Positions 1-8,351 of a DNA stretch of 64,000 nt are shown one piece after another. Origin of the DNA: Streptomyces fumanus. Lineage in GTDB: Bacteria > Actinomycetota > Actinomycetes > Streptomycetales > Streptomycetaceae. The translations under genes were made by a program, and so were the position numbers. Location: assembly GCF_014655295.1 (NCBI RefSeq), contig NZ_BNBI01000012.1, positions 62,001 to 126,000 on the forward strand, written 5' to 3'. The notes under the pieces are model-generated. The model saw only the letters and a list, made by a program, of their open reading frames with translations. It had not been told where the DNA came from and searched no databases. Position 1 is the stretch's first letter, and each line of letters begins with the position of its first letter.

Positions 1-575
1 ATCCCCGGGGCCGCGATCGGCAGGGTGACCCGGAGGAAGGTCTGGAAGGGCCCGGCGTACAGGTCCTGGGCCGCCTGTTCCAGCCGGGGATCCATGGACA
101 TCACGCGTGCCTTCACGGCCGTGACGACGAAGCTGAGGCAGAACATGATGTGGGCGATCAGGATCGTCCAGAATCCCAACTGAGCACCCAGGTTGAGGAA
201 CAGGGTGAGCAGCGAGGCGGCCATGACCACCTCGGGCATCGCCATCGGCAGGAAGATCAGCGCGTTGACGGCGCCGCGCGCGCGGAAGCGGTAGCGGGCC
301 AGGGCGAAGGCGATCGCGGTGCCGAGGGCGGTCGCGCCGAGCGTCGCCCAGCAGGCGAGCTGGAGGCTCAGCGCGAGCGAGCCGCACAGGTCGGCGACCC
401 CGCACGGGTCCGTCCAGGCGTCGGCCGAGAACTCCTGCCAGGCGTAGTTGAAGCGCCCGACGGGCTTGTTGAAGGAGAACACCGTGACGACGACGTTCGG
501 CAGGAGCAGATAAGCGAGCGTCAGCAGTCCGGCGATGACGACCAGATTGCGCTTGAACCAGGTGACGAAGGCCAT
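1..575 (-). CDS. potC: Polyamine-type ABC transporter permease (PotC-like), 3' end cut by window
   Basis: Second inner-membrane permease of a spermidine/putrescine-type importer. The reading frame starts at ATG 575, directly after the TAA of the upstream permease (576-578), and runs off the left edge, so about 191 residues are visible. It shows hydrophobic segments near residues 11-35, 66-90 and 98-120, then part of the cytoplasmic EAA-type loop (LEQAAQDLYAGP) that contacts the ATPase. The C-terminal part is missing. Abutting potB means it is very probably co-translated with it. The polyamine assignment comes from the PotD and PotA neighbours and adjacent aldehyde dehydrogenase. The family alone would also allow another small cationic substrate. 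Confidence 0.88.
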   Translation of the reverse strand, partial: MAFVTWFKRNLVVIAGLLTLAYLLLPNVVVTVFSFNKPVGRFNYAWQEFSADAWTDPCGVADLCGSLALSLQLACWATLGATALGTAIAFALARYRFRARGAVNALIFLPMAMPEVVMAASLLTLFLNLGAQLGFWTILIAHIMFCLSFVVTAVKARVMSMDPRLEQAAQDLYAGPFQTFLRVTLPIAAPG

Positions 576-1505
576 TTACACCAGATCCTCCGTGCCGGAC
601 TTGCGGATGTAGAGGGTGACCATGACGAGGATCGCGGCCATCAGGATGAACGACAGCGCCGCGGCCGTCGGGTAGTCCAGGACGCGCAGGAACTGGGTCT
701 GGATGACGTTGCCGGCCATGCGGGTGTCGGTGGAGCCGAGCAGGTCGGCGTTGACGTAGTCGCCGGTGGCCGGGATGAAGGTCAGCAGCGTGCCGGAGAC
801 GACGCCCGGCATGGACAGCGGGAAGGTGATCTTCCGGAAGGTGGTGAAGGGCCGCGCGTACAGGTCGCCGGCCGCCTCGTGCAGTCGCCCGTCGATGCGT
901 TCCAGGGAGGTGTACAGCGGCAGGATCATGAACGGCAGGAAGTTGTACGTCAGTCCGCAGACCACCGCCAGCGGGGTGGCCAGCACCCGGTCGCCGGCCG
1001 TCCAGCCGAGCCAGTTCGTGACGTCCAGGACGTGCAGGGTGTTCAGGGCGCCGACGAGCGGCCCGCCGTCGGCGAGGATCGTCTTCCAGGCGAGGGTGCG
1101 GATCAGGAAGCTGGTGAAGAACGGCGCGATCACCAGGACCATGATCAGGTTCCGCCAGCGGCCCGCCCGGAACGCGATCAGGTACGCCAGCGGATAGCCC
1201 AGCAGCAGGCAGAGCACGGTCGCGGCGGCGGCGTAGGCGACCGAGCGCAGGAACTGCGGCCAGTACGCGGTGAGGGCGTCCCAATAGGTGGCGACGTGCC
1301 AGGTGACCTTGTAGCCCTCCTCCAGGGAGCCGGTCTGCACGGAGGTGGACGCCTGGTAGATCATCGGCAGCGCGAAGAAGACGACCAGCCAGAGCAGGCC
1401 GGGCAGCAGCAGCCAGTACGGCGTGAGACGGCCCCGCCGGCGCGGGGGCGCGGGCTCCGGCGCGGTCGGGGTGAGCGGCGGGGGCGCCTCGGTGAGCGTC
1501 GTCAT
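576..1505 (-). CDS. potB: Polyamine-type ABC transporter permease (PotB-like)
   Basis: First membrane subunit of the importer, 309 aa. The ATG at 1505 overlaps the TGA of the ATPase gene (ATGA), a translational-coupling arrangement. The N-terminus is proline-rich (residues 8-25), followed by six predicted hydrophobic helices starting with WLLLPGLLWLVVFF. A cytoplasmic EAA-type loop (LHEAAGDLYARPF) lies near residue 210 and is the expected docking site for PotA. Length and layout are normal for PotB/PotC-class permeases. It should form a heterodimer with the downstream PotC. Substrate specificity is inferred from the operon, not visible in this subunit. Confidence 0.92.
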   Translation of the reverse strand: MTTLTEAPPPLTPTAPEPAPPRRRGRLTPYWLLLPGLLWLVVFFALPMIYQASTSVQTGSLEEGYKVTWHVATYWDALTAYWPQFLRSVAYAAAATVLCLLLGYPLAYLIAFRAGRWRNLIMVLVIAPFFTSFLIRTLAWKTILADGGPLVGALNTLHVLDVTNWLGWTAGDRVLATPLAVVCGLTYNFLPFMILPLYTSLERIDGRLHEAAGDLYARPFTTFRKITFPLSMPGVVSGTLLTFIPATGDYVNADLLGSTDTRMAGNVIQTQFLRVLDYPTAAALSFILMAAILVMVTLYIRKSGTEDLV

Positions 1506-2644
1506 CAGGCGGCCTCCTCCACCCCGGCGGCGGCGTCCTGGGCGGCGTCCAGGCCGAAGGTGTGGGCCGGGTTCCAGTGCAGGACGACCCGGGCCCCCGG
1601 CACCAGGCGGGGGTCGCGGTCGACGTTCTGGACGTAGACCGCGAACTCCTGGCAGACCGGGCTGTCGACGACGTACTGGGTGGAGACGCCGGTGAAGGCG
1701 GCGTCCGCGATGGTGCCGGTGATGCGGTTGCGGCCCTCGGGTACGGAGTCGGCGTCGTCGGCGTGGGTGAGGGAGATCTTCTCCGGGCGGATCCCGGCCA
1801 GCACCTTGGCGCCGGGCGTGGCGGGCGTCCGGCACCGCTCCCGGGGCAGGACCAGCCTGCCGTCGCCCGCCCGCAGCACGACGTCCGGGCCGCTCGCGCC
1901 CTCGATCCCGGCCTCGATGAAGTTGGAGGTGCCGAGGAAGTTGGCGACGAAGGTGGTGCGAGGGTTCTCGTACAGGTCGGCAGGGGTGCCGAGCTGCTCG
2001 ACGCGGCCGGCGTTCATCACGGCGACCTGGTCGGCCATGGTCATGGCCTCCTCCTGGTCGTGGGTGACGTGCACGAAGGTGATGCCGACCTCGGTCTGGA
2101 TGCGCTTGAGCTCCCACTGCATCTGGCGGCGCAGCTTCAGGTCGAGGGCGCCCAGCGGTTCGTCCAGGAGCAGCACTTGGGGGTGGTTGATCAGTGCGCG
2201 GGCGAGGGCGACGCGCTGCTGCTGGCCGCCGGAGAGCTGGTGCGGCCGCTTGCGGGCCTGCTCGCCGAGCTGCACCAGGTCGAGCATCTCCTCGACCTGC
2301 TTCCGTACGCTCTTGATGCCGCGGCGGCGCAGACCGAAGGCGACGTTCTCGAAGATGTCCAGGTGCGGGAAGAGGGCGTAGGACTGGAAGACGGTGTTCA
2401 CCGGCCGCTTGTACGGGGGCAGCCGGGTGACGTCCTGGTCGCCGAGGTGGACGGTGCCGCGGGTCGGTTCCTCCAGGCCGGCGATCATGCGCAGGGTGGT
2501 GGTCTTGCCGCAGCCGGAGGCGCCGAGCAGGGCGAAGAAGGAGCCCTGCGGCACGGTCAGGTCGAGCGGGTGCACGGCGGTGAAGGAGCCGTAGGTCTTG
2601 CCGATGCCGGTGAGGCGGACGTCGCCGCCGGTGCCGTTGGTCAT
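1505..2644 (-). CDS. potA: Polyamine ABC transporter ATP-binding protein (PotA-like)
   Basis: Cytoplasmic ATPase driving the importer, 379 aa. It has Walker A GASGCGKT (about 41-48), signature LSGGQ (137-141), Walker B LLLDEP (158-163) and an H-loop in VTHDQEEA. The C-terminal 120 residues form the TOBE/MOP-like regulatory region expected of the PotA/MalK class. Two starts are possible: GTG 2653, which overlaps the potD stop as GTGA, and ATG 2644. I chose ATG 2644 because an AGGGG lies about 10 nt upstream of it but almost touches the GTG. All active-site motifs are intact. It lies between potD and potB in one tightly packed operon. Confidence 0.93.
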   Translation of the reverse strand: MTNGTGGDVRLTGIGKTYGSFTAVHPLDLTVPQGSFFALLGASGCGKTTTLRMIAGLEEPTRGTVHLGDQDVTRLPPYKRPVNTVFQSYALFPHLDIFENVAFGLRRRGIKSVRKQVEEMLDLVQLGEQARKRPHQLSGGQQQRVALARALINHPQVLLLDEPLGALDLKLRRQMQWELKRIQTEVGITFVHVTHDQEEAMTMADQVAVMNAGRVEQLGTPADLYENPRTTFVANFLGTSNFIEAGIEGASGPDVVLRAGDGRLVLPRERCRTPATPGAKVLAGIRPEKISLTHADDADSVPEGRNRITGTIADAAFTGVSTQYVVDSPVCQEFAVYVQNVDRDPRLVPGARVVLHWNPAHTFGLDAAQDAAAGVEEAA

Positions 2645-2649
2645 GGTGG

Positions 2650-3897
2650 TCACGCCCCTGTGAGCTTCGCGAACTTGCCTTCGTAGGCCGTTTCCTCCGC
2701 CGAGCTGAGCGAGCGGAAGGCCCGGGACCCGGCCCGCATGGCCTGGTCGGGGATGATCAGCGGGTTCTCCGCCGCGTCCGGGTCGATCTTCGCGAGTTCG
2801 TCCTTGACTCCGTCGACGGGACAGACGTAGTTGATGTAGGCGGCCAGCCGAGCGGCGGCCTTCGGCTCGTAGAAGTAGTCGATGAGCCGCTCGGCGTTGG
2901 TCTTGTGCCGGGCCTTGCCGGGGACCAGCAGGTTGTCGGTGGAGGTGATGTAGCCGCTGTCGGGGACGAGGAAGCCGACGTCCGGGTTGTCCGCCTTGAG
3001 CTGGACCACGTCGCCGGCCCAGGCGAGGCAGGCCGCGAGGTCGCCCTTGCTGAGGTCGGCGGTGTAGTCGTTGCCGGTGAACCGGCGGATCTGGCCCTTG
3101 TCGACGGCCCGTTGCAGCCGGGCGACGGCCGCGTCGTAGTCGTCGTCGGTGAACCGGCCCGGGTCCTTGTCCATGTCGAGCAGCGTCATGCCGACGGTGT
3201 CGCGCATCTCGGTGAGCAGCCCGACCCGGCCCTTGAGCTTCGGGTCGTCCAGCAGGTCGGACAGGGACGTCACCTCGACCCCGTCGAGCGCCTTGCGGTT
3301 GTAGGCGATGACGGTGGCTATGCCCTGCCAGGGGTAGGAGTAGGCGCGGCCGGGGTCCCAGTCGGGGGTGCGGAACTGGGGCGACAGGTTGGCGTACGCG
3401 TGCGGCAGATGCGACGGGTCCAGTTTCTGGACCCACCCGAGGCGGATGAGGCGGCCGGCCAGCCAGTCGGTGAGGACGATCAGGTCCCGGCCGGTCTCCT
3501 GGCCGGCCGCCAACTGCGGCTTGATCTTGCCGAAGAACTCGTTGTTGTCGTTGATGTCCTCGCTGTACTTGACGCGTATCCCGGTGCGTTCGGTGAAGGC
3601 GTCCAGGGTGGGGTGCCGTTTGCCGCTCTCGTCGACGTCCATGTACTCGGTCCAGTTGGAGAAGGCGACCTCCTTCTCCTTCGCCGAGTGGTCCTCGGCC
3701 GCCGTGCCGCCCCCGGTCTTCCCGGCGGCGGGGATGCCGCAGCCGCTCAGGGCGCCCAGGGCGCCGGCCGCGAGGGCGCCGCCGGCGGAGGCGCGCAGCA
3801 GCGACCGGCGGGTCAGGGCGGCCCGGCCGCTGCGCAGGCTGCGCCGCACGGCGGCCACTTGGACCGGGGTGAGACGGTCGGGCTCGTACTGCTCCAT
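2650..3897 (-). CDS. potD: Polyamine-binding lipoprotein (PotD-like)
   Basis: Extracellular substrate-binding component, 415 aa. The N-terminus carries a twin-arginine pair in a TRRSLLRAS context (about 29-37), a hydrophobic stretch and a lipobox LSGC (50-53). This suggests Tat-dependent export, then lipidation at Cys53. The mature part is a periplasmic-binding-protein fold of the PotD class (VAFSNWTEYM near the start of the fold and DWLAGRLIRLGWVQ). ATG 3897 has AAAGGG about 9 nt upstream. It is the first gene of potDABC, so the operon promoter should lie in 3898-3951 or be shared with the aldehyde dehydrogenase gene upstream. The exact ligand (putrescine, spermidine or GABA-like) cannot be read from sequence. 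Confidence 0.9.
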   Translation of the reverse strand: MEQYEPDRLTPVQVAAVRRSLRSGRAALTRRSLLRASAGGALAAGALGALSGCGIPAAGKTGGGTAAEDHSAKEKEVAFSNWTEYMDVDESGKRHPTLDAFTERTGIRVKYSEDINDNNEFFGKIKPQLAAGQETGRDLIVLTDWLAGRLIRLGWVQKLDPSHLPHAYANLSPQFRTPDWDPGRAYSYPWQGIATVIAYNRKALDGVEVTSLSDLLDDPKLKGRVGLLTEMRDTVGMTLLDMDKDPGRFTDDDYDAAVARLQRAVDKGQIRRFTGNDYTADLSKGDLAACLAWAGDVVQLKADNPDVGFLVPDSGYITSTDNLLVPGKARHKTNAERLIDYFYEPKAAARLAAYINYVCPVDGVKDELAKIDPDAAENPLIIPDQAMRAGSRAFRSLSSAEETAYEGKFAKLTGA

Positions 3898-3951
3898 GCG
3901 CGTGATGCCCTTTCGGGTGGGTCGGCCGTGGTCGGCGGCCTGCGGTGATGG

Positions 3952-5469
3952 CTATCGGTCCCCGAAGACGGTGCGGTGCCAGTCCTTCGCGGCGACCGCG
4001 GTGTTGTCGAACATGACGTGTTTGAGCTGGGTGTACTCCTCGAACGAGTACGTTGACATGTCCTTGCCGTAGCCGGACGCCTTATAGCCGCCGTGCGGCA
4101 TCTCGCTGACGATCGGGATGTGGTCGTTGACCCAAACGCAGCCCGCCCGGATCTCCCGCGTGGCCCGGTTGGCCCGGTACACGTCCCGGGTCCAGGCGGA
4201 GGCGGCGAGCCCGTACGGGGTGTCGTCGGCGAGCCGCAGGCCCTCGTCGTCGCCGTCGAAGGGCAGCACGACCAGGACCGGCCCGAAGATCTCCGACTGG
4301 ACGATCTCGCTGTCCTGGGCGGCGCCCGTGATCAGGGTCGGCCGGTAGTAGGCGCCCGCCTCCAGGTCGCCCCCGGGCGCCTCCCCGCCGGTCACCACGC
4401 ACGCGTAGGAGCGCGCCCGGTCGACGAAACCGGCGACGCGGTCCCGCTGCGCGTGGCTGACCAGCGGCCCGAGGTCGGTGCCCGGCGCGAACGGGTCGCC
4501 GACCCGCACGGTCTCCATCAGCGCGGCCGTCCGCTCGACGAACGCCTCGTACAACGGGCGCTGTACGTACGCGCGCGTGGCGGCGGTGCAGTCCTGGCCG
4601 CTGTTGATGAGGGCGCCCGCGACCGCGCCGTGGGCGGCGGCCTCCAGGTCGGCGTCGTCGAAGACGACGAAGGGCGCCTTGCCGCCGAGTTCCAGGTGCA
4701 GCCGTTTGACGGTGGCGGTGGCGATCTCGGCGACCCGTCTGCCGACGGCGGTGGAGCCGGTGAAGGAGGTCATCGCCACGTCCGGGTGGCCGACGAGGTG
4801 CTCGCCGGCCTCCCGCCCGGTGCCGCTGACGATGTTGATCACACCGTCGGGGACGCCGGCCTCGGTGGCGGCCTGAGCGAAGAGCAGCGCGGTGAGCGGG
4901 GTGATCTCGGCGGGCTTGAGCACCACGGTGTTGCCCGCGGCGATCGCCGGGAGGATCTTCCAGGCGGCCATCTGGAGCGGATAGTTCCAGGGCGCGACGG
5001 AGCCGACCACACCGATGGGTTCGCGGCGCACGTACGAGGTGTGGTCGCCGGAGTACTCGCCGGCCGACTGCCCCTGGAGGTGGCGGGCGGCACCGGCGAA
5101 GAAGGCCGTGTTGTCGATGGTGCCCGGCACGTCGAACTCGCGGGTGAGCTTGAGCGGTTTGCCGCACTGGAGGGACTCGGCGCGGGCCAGTTCCCCGGCC
5201 CGCCCGGCGAGCACGGCGGCGAACCGGTGCAGGGCGTCGGAGCGTTCGCCCGGGGTGGCGCCGGCCCACCCGGGGAACGCGGCCCGCGCGGCGGCGACGG
5301 CCGCGTCGACGTCCTCGGTGCCGGCCAGGTCGTAGGTGAGCACCTCCGCGCCGGTCGCCGGGTCGACGACGGTGTGCGTCCGGCCGGAGGTGCCCCGCGT
5401 CAAACGGCCCGCGATGTAGAGGGCCCCGTCCGCGAAGCGGTCCTGCGGGGCGGTGTCCGGATGGTGCAT
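3952..5469 (-). CDS. NAD(P)-dependent aldehyde dehydrogenase, gamma-aminobutyraldehyde type
   Basis: Predicted oxidation of an amino-aldehyde, most likely 4-aminobutanal to GABA, in putrescine breakdown; 505 aa. It shows the NAD-pocket PWNYP (about 160-164), the general-base glutamate in LELGG (Glu260) and catalytic Cys294 in GQDCTA. That GQDCTA setting is the one I associate with PatD/YdcW-type gamma-aminobutyraldehyde dehydrogenases rather than generic ALDHs. ATG 5469 has GAGGAGA 6 nt upstream. It lies 54 bp before potD on the same strand, so uptake and oxidation genes are probably co-transcribed. A second ALDH at 9152-10591 carries the same GQDCTA motif, so the division of labour is unclear. 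Confidence 0.9.
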   Translation of the reverse strand: MHHPDTAPQDRFADGALYIAGRLTRGTSGRTHTVVDPATGAEVLTYDLAGTEDVDAAVAAARAAFPGWAGATPGERSDALHRFAAVLAGRAGELARAESLQCGKPLKLTREFDVPGTIDNTAFFAGAARHLQGQSAGEYSGDHTSYVRREPIGVVGSVAPWNYPLQMAAWKILPAIAAGNTVVLKPAEITPLTALLFAQAATEAGVPDGVINIVSGTGREAGEHLVGHPDVAMTSFTGSTAVGRRVAEIATATVKRLHLELGGKAPFVVFDDADLEAAAHGAVAGALINSGQDCTAATRAYVQRPLYEAFVERTAALMETVRVGDPFAPGTDLGPLVSHAQRDRVAGFVDRARSYACVVTGGEAPGGDLEAGAYYRPTLITGAAQDSEIVQSEIFGPVLVVLPFDGDDEGLRLADDTPYGLAASAWTRDVYRANRATREIRAGCVWVNDHIPIVSEMPHGGYKASGYGKDMSTYSFEEYTQLKHVMFDNTAVAAKDWHRTVFGDR

Positions 5470-5555
5470 GGCGGCTCTCCTCGGTGTCCCCAGAGCGGGG
5501 TCCGGCGTGGCTCAGGCTCGATGTGAGTGCCGATCCTGACAGAGCAGTAGACCCC

Positions 5556-5598
5556 CAACAAGTGATTCCGTTGTTGCCTTTTGGTTACGCGACGGAAT
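5556..5598. promoter_or_regulatory. Two overlapping dyads between the ALDH/pot operon and the NADAR gene
   Basis: CAACAA (5556-5561) pairs with TTGTTG (5571-5576) across 9 nt. ATTCCGT (5565-5571) pairs with ACGGAAT (5592-5598) across 20 nt. They lie in the 202-bp divergent region, about 90-130 bp upstream of the ALDH start, and make a plausible operator pair for a polyamine-responsive regulator. The regulator is unknown. Confidence 0.4.
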
Positions 5599-5671
5599 CT
5601 GTCGACCAGGTGTCGAGTCGGGCCGGAAAAGGCCGGACGGAGTGTCAGTGGCGCGTGCGAGAGTGGCGTGC

Positions 5672-6277
5672 ATGGGAGAGATCACGGGGGCGATCGGCGG
5701 CAGGCAAGTGCTGATCGAGCAGGTCCGGGCAGGCGGACGCGTCAAGTACCTGTACTTCTGGGGCCACCGCCCCCGCCCGGACGGCCGGATCGGGGCGGGC
5801 TGCCTCAGCCAGTGGTGGCCGTCGCCGTTCACGGTGGCCGGGGTGGAGTACGCGACGGCCGAGCACTGGATGATGGCGGCCAAGGCCCGGCTGTTCGGGG
5901 ACGCGGAGGCGGAGCGCCGGGTGCTGGCGGCGGGACATCCCGCCGAGGCCAAGCGGGCGGGCCGGCTGGTGCGCGGCTTCGACGAGGCGATATGGGCGCG
6001 GGAGCGCTTCGGGATCGTCGTCGAGGGCAGCGTCCACAAGTTCGCGGCGGACGGCGCGCTGCGGGAGTTCCTGCTGGGCACGGGCGACCGGGTGCTGGTC
6101 GAGGCCAGTCCCGTGGACCCGGTGTGGGGCATCGGCCTGGCCGCGGACGACGAGGCGGCGGCCGACCCGGAGCGCTGGCAGGGGGCGAACCTGCTCGGGT
6201 TCGCGCTGATGGCGGCGCGGGAGCGGCTTCGGGCCGGGGCGGCGCGGCCGGCGGCGGGTGCTACGCCGTCGCGATGA
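5672..6277 (+). CDS. NADAR (YbiA-like) family protein
   Basis: A 201-aa protein of the NADAR/YbiA family. It shows the typical LYFWGH near the start, FTVAGVEYATAEHWMMAAKARLF around residues 50-72, and a C-terminal block ending in WQGANLLGFALMAARERLR. Family members act as N-glycosidases on nucleotide or ADP-ribose-type substrates; E. coli YbiA cleaves riboflavin-pathway intermediates. The substrate here is not determinable. ATG 5672 gives the family-typical N-terminus; an in-frame GTG at 5642 would add 10 residues without homology value. The 3' end overlaps the convergent DUF4190 gene by 17 bp. Confidence 0.82.
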   Translation: MGEITGAIGGRQVLIEQVRAGGRVKYLYFWGHRPRPDGRIGAGCLSQWWPSPFTVAGVEYATAEHWMMAAKARLFGDAEAERRVLAAGHPAEAKRAGRLVRGFDEAIWARERFGIVVEGSVHKFAADGALREFLLGTGDRVLVEASPVDPVWGIGLAADDEAAADPERWQGANLLGFALMAARERLRAGAARPAAGATPSR

Positions 6278-7109
6278 TCAGGGCGCCGAAGCCGACGCCC
6301 AGGGCGATGCCCACCGCTCCGCAGATGATGCCGGCCAGGGCGTAGCCGCCGTTGGTGGCCTCGCCCCGGCGGGCCTTGCCGCGGCCGATCACGCCGAAGA
6401 CGACGCCCAGGATGCCCGCGAGGACGGCCAGCGGCCAGAGGCAGAAGCCGATGGCCGCGATGATGCCCAGCACCATGCCCGCCGTGCCGAGCCCGTTGCT
6501 GGGCAGCGGCGCCATGCCGGGCCACCCGTAATAGCCCGGCAGTTGCGCGGACCCGGGGTGCCCGTAGCCCCCCGGGTAGCCGTACGGCACCTGCCCGGGC
6601 CCGCCCGGCGCCATGGGCGGCGGCGGAACGGCCTGCCCCTGCGGGTAGGGGGGCGGACCGGTGGGGGCGGGGGCGGCGAAGGGGTTGGTGGGGTGGGGCG
6701 GGGTGGGGGCGGCGAAAGGGCTGCCGTTCTGCAGCGGGTCGGGGCCGGGGGCAGCGAAGGGGGTGCCGTGATGGGAGGCGGGAGGGCCGGGGGCAGCGAA
6801 GGGACGGGCGTGACCGGAAGGGGGCGCGTACGGGTTGCCGTGGTCGGACGCGGAGGAACCCGGCGGCGCGAACGCGTTCCCCTCGCCGGACGCGGAGGAA
6901 CCCGGCGGCGCATACGCGTTCCCGTCGCCGGACACGGAGGAAACCGGCGGCGCGTACGGGTCGCCGGCATCGGACGCCGAAGGGACCGCCGGGTCGCCCG
7001 CCCCGCCGTCCGTGGCCTTGCGCAGGAAGTCGGGGTTCCGGCCGCCCTGGGCCGGGCCGCCCTCGCCGGGTCCGGCGGCGGACTGCGGCGGCTGCGCGTC
7101 GTCGGACAT
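6261..7109 (-). CDS. Proline-rich DUF4190-type membrane protein
   Basis: A 282-aa protein with about 200 residues of Pro/Gly/Ala/Ser-rich low complexity. It contains an imperfect tandem repeat (units such as GNAYAPPGSSASGE and GNPYAPPSG). The C-terminal domain has two hydrophobic hairpin-forming segments (GMVLGIIAAIGFCLWPLAVLA and GGYALAGIICGAVGIALGVG), typical of DUF4190 proteins of actinobacteria. ATG 7109 has GAGGGG about 9 nt upstream. Function is unknown. The topology suggests a short two-helix membrane anchor with a long cytoplasmic or extracellular disordered arm. It is convergent with, and overlaps, the NADAR gene. Confidence 0.82.
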   Translation of the reverse strand: MSDDAQPPQSAAGPGEGGPAQGGRNPDFLRKATDGGAGDPAVPSASDAGDPYAPPVSSVSGDGNAYAPPGSSASGEGNAFAPPGSSASDHGNPYAPPSGHARPFAAPGPPASHHGTPFAAPGPDPLQNGSPFAAPTPPHPTNPFAAPAPTGPPPYPQGQAVPPPPMAPGGPGQVPYGYPGGYGHPGSAQLPGYYGWPGMAPLPSNGLGTAGMVLGIIAAIGFCLWPLAVLAGILGVVFGVIGRGKARRGEATNGGYALAGIICGAVGIALGVGFGALIIATA

Positions 7110-7264
7110 ACGCGGGTTCCCCTCTGTCGAACGTGCCGTCATGCTACGGCCCGTCCCCGCCCGGCAGGCCCCCGGCCTACGATGATCCCGAGTCACCGAT
7201 CAGCCGATCACCCGCGTCCCGCCGCCGCCCTCAGGGCCGGGGACGCCGTTCCGGGGAGGAACCC

Positions 7265-8326
7265 TTGACCGAGCACCTCGTCGACCCCGACGTGCCGCGC
7301 GACCTGACCGCCTTCATCGCCGGGCTGCCCAAGGCCGAACTGCACGTCCACCACGTCGGTTCCGCCTCCCCGCGGATCGTGTCGGAGCTGGCCGCCCGCC
7401 ACCCGGACTCCAAGGTCCCCAGCGACCCCGAGGCGCTGGCCGACTACTTCACGTTCACCGACTTCGCCCACTTCATCCAGGTGTACCTGTCCGTGGTGGA
7501 CCTGATCCGCACCCCGGACGACGTCCGGCTGCTGACGTACGAGGTGGCGCGGGAGCTGGCCCGGCAGCGGGTGCGGTACGCGGAGCTGACCATCACGCCG
7601 TACTCCTCCGTCCGGCGCGGCATCGACGCGAGCGCTTTCATGAGCGCGATCGAGGACGCCAGGAAGGCGGCCGAGGCCGAGTTCGGGACCGTACTGCGCT
7701 GGTGCTTCGACATTCCGGGCGAGGCGGGGCTGGAGTCCGCCGAGGAGACGACGCGGCTGGCCACCGACGACCGGCTGCGCCCGGAGGGCCTGGTCTCCTT
7801 CGGGCTCGGCGGGCCGGAGATCGGCGTGCCGCGCCCGCAGTTCAAGCCGTACTTCGACCGGGCCATCGCCGCCGGGCTGCACTCCGTGCCGCACGCCGGT
7901 GAGACCACCGGGCCGGAGACGGTGTGGGACGCGCTCACCCACCTGCGGGCCGAGCGGATCGGGCACGGCACCAGTTCCGCGCGCGACCCCGAGCTGCTCG
8001 CGCACCTCGCCGAGCACCGCATCCCGCTGGAGGTGTGCCCGACCTCCAACATCGCCACCCGCGCGGTGGCCACGCTGGACGAGCACCCGATCAAGGAGTT
8101 CACCCGCGCCGGTGTGCTGGTGACGATCAACTCCGACGACCCGCCGATGTTCGGCACCGACCTCAACAACGAGTACGCCGTCGCCGCCCGCCTGCTCGGC
8201 CTCGACGAGCGCGGACTGGCCGACCTGGCGAAGAACGCGGTGGACGCGTCCTTCCTGGACGAGGCGGGCAAGTCCCGGATCAGGGACGAGATCGACGCGT
8301 ACACCACGACCTGGCTCGCCCCCTGA
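7265..8326 (+). CDS. Adenosine-deaminase-family hydrolase, possible aminodeoxyfutalosine deaminase
   Basis: A zinc-dependent deaminase of the ADA family, 353 aa. It shows the N-terminal metal-site region LPKAELHVHHVGS, HAGE with the catalytic Glu (SVPHAGETTGPE), CPTSN, and the metal-binding SDDPPMFGTDL. The first motif differs from the classical HLHLDG of true adenosine deaminases. Close relatives in Streptomyces have been reported, as I recall, to deaminate 6-aminodeoxyfutalosine in the futalosine menaquinone pathway, so that is an alternative to adenosine. The start is an uncommon TTG at 7265, chosen because GGGAGGA ends 4 nt upstream and homology begins there. The downstream GDPD gene follows after 25 nt. 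Confidence 0.85.
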   Translation: MTEHLVDPDVPRDLTAFIAGLPKAELHVHHVGSASPRIVSELAARHPDSKVPSDPEALADYFTFTDFAHFIQVYLSVVDLIRTPDDVRLLTYEVARELARQRVRYAELTITPYSSVRRGIDASAFMSAIEDARKAAEAEFGTVLRWCFDIPGEAGLESAEETTRLATDDRLRPEGLVSFGLGGPEIGVPRPQFKPYFDRAIAAGLHSVPHAGETTGPETVWDALTHLRAERIGHGTSSARDPELLAHLAEHRIPLEVCPTSNIATRAVATLDEHPIKEFTRAGVLVTINSDDPPMFGTDLNNEYAVAARLLGLDERGLADLAKNAVDASFLDEAGKSRIRDEIDAYTTTWLAP

Positions 8327-8351
8327 CCCGCCCGCCGGAGGCCCGACACCG

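Noticed and set aside
150..1637. A 495-codon plus-strand frame over the pot permeases
   Set aside because: Shadow frame; the reverse strand encodes clear PotB and PotC proteins with membrane helices and EAA loops.
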